In this document: positions 17,040 to 25,908 of the stretch, in pieces
Numbering within the stretch: position 1 is the first letter of the stretch
Layout: each line of letters opens with the position of its first letter
NCBI GenBank assembly: GCA_027484655.1
Contig: JAIXSM010000019.1
Location: 1-34,977 of the forward strand
Reading direction: 5' to 3'
Length of the DNA stretch: 34,977 nt
Origin: Hyphomicrobiales bacterium
Lineage (GTDB): Bacteria > Pseudomonadota > Alphaproteobacteria > Rhizobiales > Beijerinckiaceae
The notes under the pieces: model-generated
The model's database searches: none
Told to the model about the DNA's origin: nothing
The model's input: the letters and a program-made list of their open reading frames with translations, nothing else
Position numbers and translations under genes: made by a program

Positions 17040-18074
17040 ATGGCCGCGACACGCACGTCCGCACGCCCCAACGCCAGCAAAACCACCGGCAAATCCAAAG
17101 GCTCGAACATCATCGAGTTCACCGCGGAGCAGGAGCTTGAAGCCTACCGGATGATGCTTCTCATCCGCCGTTTCGAGGAAAAGTCGGGGCAAATGTACGG
17201 CATGGGCCTGATCGGCGGCTTCTGCCATCTCTACATCGGGCAGGAGGCCGTGGTCACCGGCGTGCAGATGTCCTCCAAGGACGGCGACGCTATCATCACG
17301 GGGTACCGCGACCACGGCCACATGCTGGCCTGCGGGATGGACCCCAAGGGCGTCATGGCTGAGTTGACCGGGCGCCGCGGCGGCCTTTCCAAGGGGAAAG
17401 GCGGCTCGATGCACATGTTCTCCAAGGAGAAGCACTTTTATGGCGGCCACGGCATCGTGGGCGCGCAGGTGTCGCTTGGCACCGGGCTGGCCTTCGCGAA
17501 CGCCTATCGCGGCAACGACAATGTCAGCTTCACCTACTTCGGCGACGGCGCGGCCAACCAGGGCCAGGTCTACGAGAGCTTCAACATGGCGCAGCTCTGG
17601 AAGCTGCCCGTGATCTACATCATCGAGAATAACCGTTACGCCATGGGCACCGCGGTGAACCGCGCGTCCGCCCAGCAGGATTTCTCCAAGCGCGGCATCT
17701 CGTTCAACATCCCCGGCGAACAGGTGGACGGCATGGACGTGCGCGCCGTGAAGCGCGCGGCCGATCACGCCATCGCCTGGTGCCGCGAGGGCAATGGCCC
17801 GTACATCCTCGAGATGCAGACCTACCGCTATCGCGGCCATTCCATGTCCGATCCGGCGAAGTATCGCACGAAGGAGGAGGTGCAGCGCATGCGCGATGAG
17901 CACGACCCCATCGAGCAGGTGCGTTCGCGCATTCTCGCCAGCAACTTCGCGTCCGAAGACGATCTCAAGCAGATCGACGCCGGCGTGCGGGCCATCGTCG
18001 CTGAGGCTGCCGAGTTCGCCACGAACGATCCCGAGCCCGATCCCTCGGAGCTGTGGACGGACGTGCTGGTCTGA
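17040..18074 (+). CDS. pdhA: Pyruvate dehydrogenase E1 component, alpha subunit
   Basis: A 344-residue thiamine-diphosphate subunit of the pyruvate dehydrogenase complex, which decarboxylates pyruvate and acetylates lipoyl groups in the cytoplasm. The ThDP/Mg signature [20 protein letters not shown] begins near residue 167 and ends with [17 protein letters not shown] lies near 60; the phosphorylation-loop-like [15 protein letters not shown] lies near 262. The N-terminal 30 residues are basic and low-complexity (Ala/Ser/Thr/Lys), as common in alphaproteobacterial PdhA. The ATG at 17040 has GAGGA 7 bases upstream. It is the first of the PDH genes: pdhB begins 82 bases downstream, and pdhC and lpd follow. 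Confidence 0.96.
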   Translation: MAATRTSARPNASKTTGKSKGSNIIEFTAEQELEAYRMMLLIRRFEEKSGQMYGMGLIGGFCHLYIGQEAVVTGVQMSSKDGDAIITGYRDHGHMLACGMDPKGVMAELTGRRGGLSKGKGGSMHMFSKEKHFYGGHGIVGAQVSLGTGLAFANAYRGNDNVSFTYFGDGAANQGQVYESFNMAQLWKLPVIYIIENNRYAMGTAVNRASAQQDFSKRGISFNIPGEQVDGMDVRAVKRAADHAIAWCREGNGPYILEMQTYRYRGHSMSDPAKYRTKEEVQRMRDEHDPIEQVRSRILASNFASEDDLKQIDAGVRAIVAEAAEFATNDPEPDPSELWTDVLV

Positions 18075-18156
18075 CGCGCCGCGCGGGGCGGGCGCCGCTC
18101 GCCCGCCAAGGCGTCCACCCTGTTTGAATCTACCGGCCAAAGGTCGAGGAACACCT

Positions 18157-19539
18157 ATGCCCACCAACATTCTGATGCCCGCGCTGTCGCCCACAATGGA
18201 GCAGGGCAAGCTTGCCAAGTGGCTCAAGAAGGAAGGCGACCAGATCAAGTCCGGCGATGTGATCGCCGAGATTGAGACGGATAAGGCCACCATGGAGGTC
18301 GAGGCCGTCGATGAGGGCGTGCTGGCGAAGATTCTCATCCCCGACGGGACCGAGAACGTCGCGGTGAACACACCCATCGCCGTGATCGCCGCCGATGGCG
18401 AGGACGCGTCGGCCGCCGCTGCTGCGCCGGCTCCTGCGCCCGTCCAGCCGAAGGATACTGGCGGCGAGAAGCCCGCGAGCGTCGCCAGAGCCGAGGCTGC
18501 TGCGCCGGCTCCGGCCGCCGAGGTCCCTGCTTCGCCGGAAATCCCCGAGGGGACGCAGATGGTCGCCACGACCGTTCGCGAGGCGCTGCGCGACGCCATG
18601 GCCGAAGAGATGCGCCGCGATGGCGACGTGTTCGTCATGGGTGAAGAGGTCGCCGAGTACCAGGGCGCCTACAAGGTCACGCAGGGTTTGCTGCAGGAGT
18701 TCGGGTCCAGGCGCGTGGTTGACACGCCGATCACCGAGCACGGCTTTGCAGGTCTGGGCGTCGGCGCCGCGTTCGCGGGCCTCAAGCCCATCGTCGAGTT
18801 CATGACGTTCAACTTCTCGATGCAGGCCATCGACCAGATCGTGAACTCCGCCGCCAAGACGCTCTACATGTCCGGCGGCCAGATGGGCTGCCCCATCGTG
18901 TTCCGCGGCCCCAACGGCGCCGCCGCCCGCGTCGCCGCCCAGCACAGCCAGGACTTCGCGGCGTGGTATTCGCACATTCCGGGCCTCAAGGTCGTCTCGC
19001 CTTACACGGCGGCCGACGCCAAGGGTCTGCTCAAGGCGGCGATCCGCGATCCGAACCCGGTCGTGTTCCTTGAAAACGAGATCCTGTACGGGCAGAGCTT
19101 CGACGTGCCGGTGGTGGACGATTTCATCGTGCCGATCGGCAAGGCCCGCGTTCACCGTACCGGCAAGGATGTGACGCTGATTTCCTATTCCATCGGCATG
19201 ACTTACGCCATCAAGGCGGCGGCCGAACTGGAGAAGGAAGGCATCGATGCGGAGGTCATCGACCTGCGCACGCTGCGTCCCATGGACACGGACACGATCA
19301 TCCGTTCGATCATGAAGACTGGCCGCTGCGTCACCATCGACGAGGGTTATCGCCAGTGCGGCATGGGCGCTGAAATCGCGGCGCGGATCATGGAAGGGGC
19401 GTTCGATTACCTCGACGCGCCGGTCATGCGCGTCACCGGCAAGGACGTGCCGATGCCGTACGCCGCCAACCTCGAGAAGCTTGCGCTGCCGAGCGTCGCC
19501 GAGGTTGTGGAGGCCGCGAAGGCGACATTGTATCGCTGA
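18157..19539 (+). CDS. pdhB: Pyruvate dehydrogenase E1 beta subunit with N-terminal lipoyl domain
   Basis: A 460-residue protein. A lipoyl domain occupies about residues 1-80 with the lipoylated Lys in [15 protein letters not shown] (about residue 43). An Ala/Pro-rich linker spans about 85-130, and the transketolase-like E1 beta catalytic domain about 135-460 ([38 protein letters not shown]). A lipoyl domain on E1 beta is known from alphaproteobacterial PDH complexes and adds acetyl-carrying arms. The lipoyl domain is nearly the same as that of pdhC, differing in a few residues. The ATG at 18157 has CGAGGA 6 bases upstream; longer in-frame starts would overlap pdhA. Confidence 0.96.
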   Translation: MPTNILMPALSPTMEQGKLAKWLKKEGDQIKSGDVIAEIETDKATMEVEAVDEGVLAKILIPDGTENVAVNTPIAVIAADGEDASAAAAAPAPAPVQPKDTGGEKPASVARAEAAAPAPAAEVPASPEIPEGTQMVATTVREALRDAMAEEMRRDGDVFVMGEEVAEYQGAYKVTQGLLQEFGSRRVVDTPITEHGFAGLGVGAAFAGLKPIVEFMTFNFSMQAIDQIVNSAAKTLYMSGGQMGCPIVFRGPNGAAARVAAQHSQDFAAWYSHIPGLKVVSPYTAADAKGLLKAAIRDPNPVVFLENEILYGQSFDVPVVDDFIVPIGKARVHRTGKDVTLISYSIGMTYAIKAAAELEKEGIDAEVIDLRTLRPMDTDTIIRSIMKTGRCVTIDEGYRQCGMGAEIAARIMEGAFDYLDAPVMRVTGKDVPMPYAANLEKLALPSVAEVVEAAKATLYR

Positions 19540-19585
19540 CGCGCGTTGAGGCACAGGCGGCAGCCTGAAGCGAAGGATGAACGCC

Positions 19586-19882
19586 ATGGCCAATGAGAAC
19601 CTGCATGAACTTCCTGTGCCGCCGGACGCGCAGGAGGTTGGCGGCCACGAGGTGCTGCGCGCCTTCGTGGTGAACGGCGGACTGTCGGTGAGCCTGCAGC
19701 GCGCATTTGACGAGCCGCAGACATGGGGTGTGCTGCTTGTCGATCTCGCGCGCCACGTGGCGCGCATCTACGCCGAAGAGGCGGAGATGAGCGAGGAGCA
19801 CGCGCTTGCCGAAATTCGTGAGATGCTGGACGCGGAATGGGATCGCTCCACCGATTCCGGGTCTACCGAAAAGATCAACTGA
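19586..19882 (+). CDS. DUF5076 domain protein
   Basis: A 98-residue acidic, soluble protein of the DUF5076 type (LPVPPDAQEVGGHEVLRAFV, then WGVLLVDLARHVARIYA). Its function is unknown. Proteins of this family are found beside PDH genes in alphaproteobacteria, and here it sits 46 bases after pdhB. I chose ATG 19586 because GAAGGA is 8 bases upstream; ATG 19577 is inside that site. It ends 17 bases before the Uma2-type gene. Co-transcription with the PDH genes suggests a role tied to that complex, but only by position. Confidence 0.75.
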   Translation: MANENLHELPVPPDAQEVGGHEVLRAFVVNGGLSVSLQRAFDEPQTWGVLLVDLARHVARIYAEEAEMSEEHALAEIREMLDAEWDRSTDSGSTEKIN

Positions 19883-19899
19883 GAGCTGCGGGGCAGGGG

Positions 19900-20496
19900 A
19901 TGGCCGATCCAGCCAGACGCCAGGCGAGCTACGCCGATGTGGAAGCTGCGCCGTCACACCTCGTGGCGGAGTTGATCCACGGCTCGCTGGTGACCCATCC
20001 GCGCCCGTCGCCGAGGCATTCGGCATCGGCCTTCAAATTGGGTTTGAACATCGGCGGGCCGTTTCAGGACGGCTCCGGCGGCCCGGGCGGCTGGGTCTTC
20101 CTCACGGAGCCGGAACTGCGTTTCGGCCACAACATCCTCGTCCCCGACATCGCCGGATGGCGGCGCGAGCGCCTGCCTGCGCTGCCGGACACCAACTGGA
20201 TCGAGACGCCGCCGGACTGGGTCTGCGAGGTGCTTTCGCCCTCCACTGAAATCTACGACCGCGGCGCCAAACGCGAGATTTATGCTGCGGCGGGCGTCGC
20301 GCACCTGTGGCTGCTGAACCCCATCGGCCAGCAGCTCGAAGCCTTTGTGCTCACCGCCGGCAAGTGGTTGCTCGCCGGCGTCGTTTCCGGCTCGGACGAG
20401 GTGGCTCTGCCGCCGTTCGACGCCGTTCCCTTTTCCCTCGGGCAGCTCTGGCCGTTCGACGCACCGAATGCGCCGGCAGGCGACCCGCAAACCTGA
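19900..20496 (+). CDS. Uma2-family (DUF820) putative PD-(D/E)XK nuclease
   Basis: A 198-residue protein of the Uma2 type, a family with the restriction-endonuclease-like fold whose biological role is mostly unknown. The expected active-site layout is visible: [12 protein letters not shown] (the PD motif, about residue 85), then [20 protein letters not shown], which gives the ExL pattern and the downstream Lys/Arg. It is followed by [14 protein letters not shown]. The active residues look intact. The ATG at 19900 follows GCAGGGG. It lies between pdhB/DUF5076 and pdhC on the same strand, with 20 bases to pdhC, so it would be transcribed with the PDH complex. Nothing in the sequence shows why. 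Confidence 0.78.
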   Translation: MADPARRQASYADVEAAPSHLVAELIHGSLVTHPRPSPRHSASAFKLGLNIGGPFQDGSGGPGGWVFLTEPELRFGHNILVPDIAGWRRERLPALPDTNWIETPPDWVCEVLSPSTEIYDRGAKREIYAAAGVAHLWLLNPIGQQLEAFVLTAGKWLLAGVVSGSDEVALPPFDAVPFSLGQLWPFDAPNAPAGDPQT

Positions 20497-20516
20497 ACCG
20501 TCATCGAGGACCGCAT

Positions 20517-21839
20517 ATGCCCATCAACATCCTCATGCCCGCGCTGTCGCCCACGATGGAGAAGGGCAACCTCGCCCGCTGGCTCAAGAAGGAAGGCGAC
20601 GCCATCAAGTCTGGCGACGTGATCGCCGAGATCGAGACGGACAAGGCGACGATGGAAGTCGAGGCCGTCGATGAAGGCGTGCTCGCGAAGATTGTCGTGC
20701 CTGCGGGCGCGCAGGATGTGAAGGTCAACGAGCTGATCGCCGTCATCGCCGGCGAGGGCGAGGACGCAAGCGCCGTGGCCAGCGGAGCAGGGGCCGCGCC
20801 CAAGGCCCCCGCAGCGCCTGCTGCCGCCCCCGTTCCCGCTGCTGCGCCGGCTGCTGCTGCGGCGCCCGCCGCCGCGCCGAAGGCCGCCGCGAACGGCGCC
20901 GGGCGCGTGTTCTCCTCGCCGCTGGCGCGGCGTCTGGCCAAGGAAGCCGGCATCGACATTGCGACGATTGCGGGCAGCGGCCCCCACGGCCGCGTGGTCG
21001 AGCGTGACGTAAAGGCGGCCATCGCTGGCGGCGGCGCCAAGAAAGCGCCTGCGCCGCAGGCGTCGGCTGCGCCGTCCGCGCCTGCGATTGCGCCCGGCAT
21101 GTCGGATGAGACCATCAAGAAGCTGTTTGAGGCGGGCAGCTTCGAGGAAGTTCCGCACGATTCCATGCGCAAAGTCATCGCGCGCCGCCTCGTGGAGGCG
21201 AAGCAGACGATCCCGCATTTCTATCTCACCGTGGACTGCAAGCTTGACGCGCTGATGGCCGCCCGCGAGGCGATCAACGCCGCCGCGCCGAAGAACAAGG
21301 ACAAGCAGCCCGCCTACAAGATTTCGGTCAACGACTTCGTCATCAAGGCGCTGGCCATGGCGCTGCAGCGCGTGCCGGAGGCCAACGTCACGTACACCGA
21401 GAACACGATGCTGAAGCACCGGCACTCGGATATGGCGGTGGCGGTCTCCATCCCGGGCGGGCTCATCACGCCGGTGGTGCGCAAGGCTGAACTGAAGGGC
21501 CTCGCCGCGATCTCGAACGAGATGAAGGATCTCGCCGCGCGCGCCCGCGCCCGCAAGCTCGCGCCCCACGAATATCAGGGCGGCTCGGCGGCGGTGTCGA
21601 ACCTCGGCATGTTCGGCATCAAGAACTTTTCCGCCGTCATCAACCCGCCGCACGCGTGCATTCTGGCGGTCGGCGCGGGCGAAGAGCGCGTCATCGTCGA
21701 GAAGGGCCAGATGAAGGTCGCCACGATGATGAGCGTGACGCTCTCCACCGATCACCGCGCCGTGGACGGCGCTCTTGGCGCGGAGCTGATCTCCGCGTTC
21801 AAGGATCTGATCGAAAACCCGGTCGGCATGCTGGTTTGA
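20517..21839 (+). CDS. pdhC: Pyruvate dehydrogenase E2, dihydrolipoamide acetyltransferase
   Basis: A 440-residue core subunit of the PDH complex that passes the acetyl group from lipoate to CoA. It has a lipoyl domain at about 1-78 (lipoyl Lys about 43 in [15 protein letters not shown]), an Ala/Pro linker at about 82-125 and a peripheral subunit-binding domain at about 130-167 ([20 protein letters not shown]). A second Ala/Pro linker follows, then the acyltransferase domain from about 200 to the end with catalytic His in [15 protein letters not shown] (about 410-425). The ATG at 20517 has CGAGGA 6 bases upstream. A reverse-strand toxin-like pair then interrupts the usual direct run into lpd. 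Confidence 0.96.
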   Translation: MPINILMPALSPTMEKGNLARWLKKEGDAIKSGDVIAEIETDKATMEVEAVDEGVLAKIVVPAGAQDVKVNELIAVIAGEGEDASAVASGAGAAPKAPAAPAAAPVPAAAPAAAAAPAAAPKAAANGAGRVFSSPLARRLAKEAGIDIATIAGSGPHGRVVERDVKAAIAGGGAKKAPAPQASAAPSAPAIAPGMSDETIKKLFEAGSFEEVPHDSMRKVIARRLVEAKQTIPHFYLTVDCKLDALMAAREAINAAAPKNKDKQPAYKISVNDFVIKALAMALQRVPEANVTYTENTMLKHRHSDMAVAVSIPGGLITPVVRKAELKGLAAISNEMKDLAARARARKLAPHEYQGGSAAVSNLGMFGIKNFSAVINPPHACILAVGAGEERVIVEKGQMKVATMMSVTLSTDHRAVDGALGAELISAFKDLIENPVGMLV

Positions 21840-21891
21840 TGTGAGGATGGCGCGGGAAGCTTGCGTGCGAAGTGGGCGGCCGCGCGGCTGC

Positions 21892-22398
21892 TCACTCTCG
21901 CGTAAATTTTTCCAATTCCGCTACAAGATCATCCCAGCTTGCAGGCTCTTCCTGCTTCTCGAAGACGCTGTACTCGATATGGTCGTCGAAAAAGTCCAAC
22001 TCAACGAGCGCTGTCGGCGTGAGAAACGTCAATATCACGGTGTCGTAACGAGAGTGTTCAACGGCGTGGGGCGCATAACCGAGAGAGTCCATCGTCGCAA
22101 TGAGATCGACAATGGTGCGCGGCGCTTCCGCGGCCTTGGCGCCGGCGTCGCGCATGTGCGCGAGCAAAACAGCCTCGTCGTCGAAAACGCTCTCGTCGCC
22201 GCGGTAGAAGGTGATTTCGAGGCTCTCGCGCGTCGCTTCGACAATGATGCGAAGACCGATGCTCGTGATTGCGACGCGCACCGGCTCGAGCACCCGGGTG
22301 TCACCGCAGGTGAGGGACGTCCACGAGACGCGAAACGACGCGAGCAGGTCGAGCAGATCCCAAATCGAGTATTTCGTAAAAGTCATTTTTTCGCTCAT
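21892..22398 (-). CDS. Unknown protein, possible immunity partner of the toxin-like gene
   Basis: A 168-residue, strongly acidic (pI probably below 5), soluble protein that I do not recognise. It opens MSEKMTFTKYSIWDLLDLLA, has no signal peptide or membrane segment, and is rich in Asp/Glu (ELDFFDDHIEYSVFEKQEE). Its start overlaps the stop of the toxin-like gene by four bases (ATGA at 22395-22398), the usual arrangement for a toxin followed by its neutralising partner. Acidic composition fits an immunity protein against a basic toxin. That role is inference from arrangement and charge. It is convergent with pdhC. Confidence 0.6.
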   Translation of the reverse strand: MSEKMTFTKYSIWDLLDLLASFRVSWTSLTCGDTRVLEPVRVAITSIGLRIIVEATRESLEITFYRGDESVFDDEAVLLAHMRDAGAKAAEAPRTIVDLIATMDSLGYAPHAVEHSRYDTVILTFLTPTALVELDFFDDHIEYSVFEKQEEPASWDDLVAELEKFTRE

Positions 22399-22781
22399 CT
22401 TTTACGAAACCTGTCCCGTCCCAGAATTTTTAGACATCTTCGAGCAGGTGCGTCGCCTGATTTCCCGAGCTTGATGACTTCGGAAATGGACATATCTAAA
22501 AACTGCCCTGGCAGGACTTCGTATATTTCTGCTTTGCAATTCTCCGAAACAAACGACTGTACACTTTTTCCCATATCATCAGGACCGAAGCCACCGACCA
22601 AAGTGATGTCGGCGCCAACCCACTGTCCGCCGTTCGGGTTGCCGGCAGGAACCCGGGGTTGGGAGGGTGAGAACTTGATCGCGCTGCCTAACGCCAAAAG
22701 ACAGCTTTCAAGCTGGCGAGCGGCTGTCAGCCATGCTGCACGTGTGCGCTGGATTGATGGCGATGGAAACGGTGCGTACAT
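22395..22781 (-). CDS. Small polymorphic-toxin-like protein
   Basis: A protein of 128 residues. The middle has RVPAGNPNGGQW, a Gly/Asn linker that recurs in toxin-like and phage-associated proteins of Hyphomicrobiales. The end, ISEVIKLGKSGDAPARRCLK followed by ILGRDRFRKR, resembles the basic C-terminal tails of secreted polymorphic toxins. No delivery domain or signal peptide is visible, so it may be an orphan toxin tip. I chose ATG 22781 because GGAGG is 7 bases upstream (22789-22793) and a consensus-like promoter lies just before; ATG 22805 overlaps the -10 element. The next gene overlaps by four bases. The toxin assignment is by pattern only. Confidence 0.55.
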   Translation of the reverse strand: MYAPFPSPSIQRTRAAWLTAARQLESCLLALGSAIKFSPSQPRVPAGNPNGGQWVGADITLVGGFGPDDMGKSVQSFVSENCKAEIYEVLPGQFLDMSISEVIKLGKSGDAPARRCLKILGRDRFRKR

Positions 22782-22803
22782 CAACAAACCTCCAATCATT
22801 GTC

Positions 22804-22832
22804 ATTATGTTCCCTTTTTGTTCCAAAGTCAA
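22804..22832 (-). promoter_or_regulatory. Sigma-70-like promoter of the toxin/immunity pair
   Basis: On the reverse strand, TTGACT (22827-22832) is separated by 17 bases from CATAAT (22804-22809). This is close to consensus in a GC-rich genome. Transcription would begin near 22797, leaving a short leader with GGAGG before ATG 22781. It lies in the gap before lpd and drives away from it. Confidence 0.6.
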
Positions 22833-22872
22833 GGCCACGTCTGTTCAGGCCGCCAACACGAGAGTCTGACCC

Positions 22873-24312
22873 ATGAGCAATTACGACGTTCTCATCATCG
22901 GCGGCGGGCCGGGCGGCTACGTGGCCGCGATCCGCGCATCCCAGCTCGGCTTCAAGACGGCTGTCATCGAGCGCGAGCATCTGGGCGGCATCTGCCTGAA
23001 CTGGGGTTGCATCCCCACCAAGGCGCTGCTGCGCTCCGCCGAGATCTACCACTACGCCACTCACGCGAAGGACTACGGCCTCAGCATCGAAGGCAAGGTG
23101 ACGTTCGATCCCGCCGCCGTCATCAAGCGCTCGCGCGGGGTGTCCGCGCAGCTCAACGGCGGCGTCGCGTTCCTCATGAAGAAGAACAAGATCGACGTGA
23201 TCTGGGGCGAGGCGACCATCTCGAAGGTTGGGGAGGTCGTCGTCTCCAAGGCGTCGAAGCCCGCGGTGCAGCCGCAAAATCCCGTGCCGAAGGGCGTGCT
23301 GGGGGAGGGGACGTATCAGGCCAAGCACATCATCGTGGCGACCGGCGCGCGCCCGCGCGTGCTGCCCGGCATCGAGCCCGACGGCAAGCTCATCTGGACG
23401 TACTTTGAAGCGATGCACCCGCCCGCGTTCCCCAAGTCGCTCATCGTCATGGGCTCGGGCGCCATCGGCATCGAGTTCGCGAGCTTCTACCGCACCATGG
23501 GCGTCGAAGTGACCGTGGTCGAGGTGCTGCCGCAGATCATGCCCGTGGAGGACGCTGAGATCGCCGCCCACGCGCGCAAGCGTTTTGAAAAGCAGGGCAT
23601 GAAGATCCTCACCTCCACCAAGGTGACGAAGGTTGAGAAGAAGGCGAACTCCGTCGTCTGCACGCTGGAGGACGACAAGGGGAACAAGCAGACGCTGGAA
23701 GCCGAGCGGATGATCTCCGCCGTCGGCGTTGTCTGCAACACGGAAGGGCTGGGCCTCGAAAAGCTCGGTGTGAAGATGGATCGCGGCGCCATCGTCACCG
23801 ATGGTCTGGGCAAGACCAACGTGCCGGGCGTCTACGCCATCGGCGACGTCGCCGGCCCGCCGATGCTCGCCCACAAGGCGGAGCACGAGGGTGTGCTGTG
23901 CGTGGAGTCGATCAAGGGCCTGCACCCCCACGCCATGGAAAAGACCATGATCCCGGGCTGCACCTACTGCCACCCGCAGGTCGCCAGCGTCGGCCTCACC
24001 GAGGCGAAGGCGAAGGAGGCGGGCTTCCAGATCAAGGTTGGGCGCTTCCCGTTCCAGGGCAACGGCAAGGCGATTGCGCTCGGCGAGCCGGAGGGGCTGG
24101 TGAAGACCATCTTCGACGCGAAGACCGGCAAGCTCATTGGCGCCCACATGGTCGGCGCGGAGGTGACCGAGCTGATCCAGGGTTACGTGGTCGCCATGAA
24201 TTGCGAGACCACGGAAGAAGAGCTGATCCACACGGTGTTCCCGCATCCCACCCTGTCGGAAATGATGCATGAGAGCGTGATGGACGCCTACGGTCGCGTG
24301 GTGCACTCGTGA
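22873..24312 (+). CDS. lpd: Dihydrolipoyl dehydrogenase (E3)
   Basis: A 479-residue FAD disulfide oxidoreductase that reoxidises dihydrolipoyl groups with NAD+. FAD motif GGGPGGYVAAIRASQLG is near residue 11; the redox disulfide in GGICLNWGCIPTK is near 39-51; the NAD motif GSGAIGIEFASFYRTMG is near 193; the catalytic His-Glu pair is in VFPHPTLSEMMHE near 455. All are intact. The start is well set by the family, although the ribosome binding site is weak. It is separated from pdhC by the reverse-strand toxin-like pair, so it may depend on read-through from pdhC or on a promoter within 22806-22872. Confidence 0.95.
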   Translation: MSNYDVLIIGGGPGGYVAAIRASQLGFKTAVIEREHLGGICLNWGCIPTKALLRSAEIYHYATHAKDYGLSIEGKVTFDPAAVIKRSRGVSAQLNGGVAFLMKKNKIDVIWGEATISKVGEVVVSKASKPAVQPQNPVPKGVLGEGTYQAKHIIVATGARPRVLPGIEPDGKLIWTYFEAMHPPAFPKSLIVMGSGAIGIEFASFYRTMGVEVTVVEVLPQIMPVEDAEIAAHARKRFEKQGMKILTSTKVTKVEKKANSVVCTLEDDKGNKQTLEAERMISAVGVVCNTEGLGLEKLGVKMDRGAIVTDGLGKTNVPGVYAIGDVAGPPMLAHKAEHEGVLCVESIKGLHPHAMEKTMIPGCTYCHPQVASVGLTEAKAKEAGFQIKVGRFPFQGNGKAIALGEPEGLVKTIFDAKTGKLIGAHMVGAEVTELIQGYVVAMNCETTEEELIHTVFPHPTLSEMMHESVMDAYGRVVHS

Positions 24313-24327
24313 CGCCGTAATCGGCGC

Positions 24328-25014
24328 GTGCTCCCCTGGATCCATCTCGACAGCACACGGCTGCCTGACGGCGGCGAGTTGAAACTCGCCCGCCGGGGCG
24401 ACGAATTTTCGATCCGCCTCGCCGGCGCCGAACTCATGAACAGCCGCCTCAGCGGCTCCGAGGAGGCGCTGGCGACGCTCGCGTGCGCCAAACTCGCGGG
24501 CCTCCGCGCGCCGCGCGTGCTCATCGGCGGGCTGGGCATGGGGTTCACCCTGCGCGCCGCGCTGCCGCTTCTGCCGCCGAAGGCCGAGGTGGTGGTGGCG
24601 GAGCTGTTGCCCGCCGTCGCCGACTGGGCGCGCGGCCCCATGGCAGACCTCTTCGCCGGAAGCCTCGACGATCCGCGCGTGCGCGTTGAGATTGAGGACG
24701 TGGCGCGGCTGATCCGCGCCGCGCGTTGGGACGCCATTCTACTCGATGTGGACAACGGGCCGGACGGCCTGACGCAGGCGGCTAACGATGGGCTCTATGG
24801 CGCAGCGGGGCTCGCCGCGGCCCGCCGCGCGCTTGGCGCCGGCGGCGTGCTGGCGGTGTGGTCTGAAAAGCCCGACGACGCCTTCGCGAAGCGCTTCGCG
24901 CGCGCTGGCTTCACCGTCGAAGATCACCGCGTTCACGCCCATCGTGGCAAGAGCGGCCGCCGACACGTGGTGTGGCTGGGGGTTGCGCGCGAGGACGCGC
25001 GCGGTCCACGCTAA
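24328..25014 (+). CDS. Spermidine-synthase-like SAM-binding protein
   Basis: A 228-residue Rossmann-fold protein of the spermidine synthase-like group. The SAM/dcSAM-binding motif VLIGGLGMGFTLRAAL is near residue 64, the acidic residue closing strand 2 is in VVVAELLPAV near 90, and DAILLDVDNGPDGL near 138 matches the catalytic-Asp region. It is shorter than true SpeE and is better described as a relative of unknown substrate. The start is GTG at 24328, 15 bases after lpd, so it is probably in the lpd transcript. The last nine residues (AREDARGPR) are encoded by a copy of the GC-rich repeat and are not expected in the family; the original stop may have been upstream. Confidence 0.75.
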   Translation: MLPWIHLDSTRLPDGGELKLARRGDEFSIRLAGAELMNSRLSGSEEALATLACAKLAGLRAPRVLIGGLGMGFTLRAALPLLPPKAEVVVAELLPAVADWARGPMADLFAGSLDDPRVRVEIEDVARLIRAARWDAILLDVDNGPDGLTQAANDGLYGAAGLAAARRALGAGGVLAVWSEKPDDAFAKRFARAGFTVEDHRVHAHRGKSGRRHVVWLGVAREDARGPR

Positions 25015-25091
25015 CGCCTCTTGCGCGACCTTCGGACCGCTCCATGTCTGGACAGCGCCACCCCTGGACCGCGCGCGTCCTCGCGCGCAAC
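24982..25091. repeat. 27-base perfect inverted repeat made of the GC-rich element
   Basis: 24982-25008 and 25065-25091 are exact reverse complements (27 bases) around a 56-base loop. Both arms contain the core GCGCGAGGACGCGCGCGGTC. The left arm overlaps the end of the SAM-dependent gene, and the right arm ends six bases before the stop of the convergent DUF6941 gene, so it could separate the two transcripts. Confidence 0.85.
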
Positions 25092-25096
25092 TGGCG

Positions 25097-25501
25097 CTAC
25101 CTGTTCGCTCCGGCGACCGTTGCGCTCACCGGAGACGGCACAATGGGCAATTCCTCGTGCACCGTCTCCCCGCCGGGAAAGCCGGCGAGGGAGAAGGTGA
25201 TGCGGCCGTAATCCTTCAGTTCAATGGGCAGGCCAATGATTGAAAGATTTGCCTCTTTGCTTTCCGGAGCGACCAACGCGACCTCGGCCTCCGTTTGGGT
25301 GACACCGTTCACGCCGAGAGTGAAGCGCGCGTTGTGAGCGCCCGGCGCTAGCCCGCGCAAACGCACCCAGATCGAAAGCGTCATCATTTGTGGCAAGAAG
25401 CCCGGGACAAGATCCGCAGGATACAATCCTATCAGGATAAGCTTGCCGTTGCCCTCGACGCGAATGTCGTCGCAGAAAATGACCGATGCAGAGATCGCCA
25501 T
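25097..25501 (-). CDS. DUF6941-like protein
   Basis: A 134-residue protein with a single beta-rich domain. The opening ASVIFCDDIRVEGNGKLILI matches the DUF6941 group, whose members share an opening of the form xxFCDxIRxExxGKxxxxG. No signal peptide or membrane segment is seen. The function is unknown. Its ATG overlaps the stop of the XRE regulator by one base (TAATG at 25499-25503), so it is the last of three coupled genes. It could be an effector, a sensor or a second partner of the regulator. The inverted repeat of the GC-rich element follows the stop within six bases. Confidence 0.65.
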   Translation of the reverse strand: MAISASVIFCDDIRVEGNGKLILIGLYPADLVPGFLPQMMTLSIWVRLRGLAPGAHNARFTLGVNGVTQTEAEVALVAPESKEANLSIIGLPIELKDYGRITFSLAGFPGGETVHEELPIVPSPVSATVAGANR

Positions 25502-25908
25502 TACCGCGCATCCTCCAAGGCAGGCTTTTTCGCGTTGGCCGAAAACACAGTCCCGCTGGTTCCAACCGTGTTTTGAACAGAGCCGCGCACAGTCGTTCCC
25601 TGCACCATCAAGGGGGCGTGGTTTGCGCCAGTGGCAGGTTGCACCTTGTGCAGGACAAGTTCTGGCCGGTAGCCCAAGGCGCCGGCGAGTTCACCGATAG
25701 TTCGCACAGTGGGATTCCCGCCGCCAGCGAGCAGTCTGGATATGGTCGCGCGATCAACGCCCAGCTCGCGCGCCACGCCCGCTTGGGTCACGCCGCGCTC
25801 CTTGCGCGCCTCCACCGCTGCGCGCGCGAGGACAGCGTGAACCTGAGCTATGAAACGGGCGGCGATACGATCTTTTCTGTTCTCAGGCCCGAAGCTAAAG
25901 GACGTCAT
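25501..25908 (-). CDS. XRE-family helix-turn-helix regulator (antitoxin-like)
   Basis: A 135-residue protein with one XRE/Cro helix-turn-helix at about residues 37-82: RKERGVTQAGVARELGVDRA followed by TISRLLAGGGNPTVRTIGEL. The C-terminal 50 residues are low-complexity and may be flexible. It overlaps the upstream HigB-like gene by 14 bases and the downstream gene by one base. In HigBA-type modules the toxin gene comes first and the XRE antitoxin second; the order here is the same. It would be expected to repress its own operon through the CAATC-CC-GATTG palindrome upstream of the module. Confidence 0.75.
   Translation of the reverse strand: MTSFSFGPENRKDRIAARFIAQVHAVLARAAVEARKERGVTQAGVARELGVDRATISRLLAGGGNPTVRTIGELAGALGYRPELVLHKVQPATGANHAPLMVQGTTVRGSVQNTVGTSGTVFSANAKKPALEDAR

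Noticed and set aside
16896-18638. Reverse-strand open frame of 580 codons opposite pdhA and pdhB
   Set aside because: It is the mirror of strongly conserved pdhA/pdhB codons in GC-rich DNA, is Ala/Gly/His/Arg-rich, and matches no family.
18130-19767. Reverse-strand open frame opposite pdhB
   Set aside because: Shadow of the conserved pdhB reading frame with Arg/His/Gly-rich translation and no family pattern.
22708-24345. Reverse-strand open frame opposite lpd
   Set aside because: lpd has every catalytic motif; the antisense frame shows none, and it also runs through the toxin promoter.
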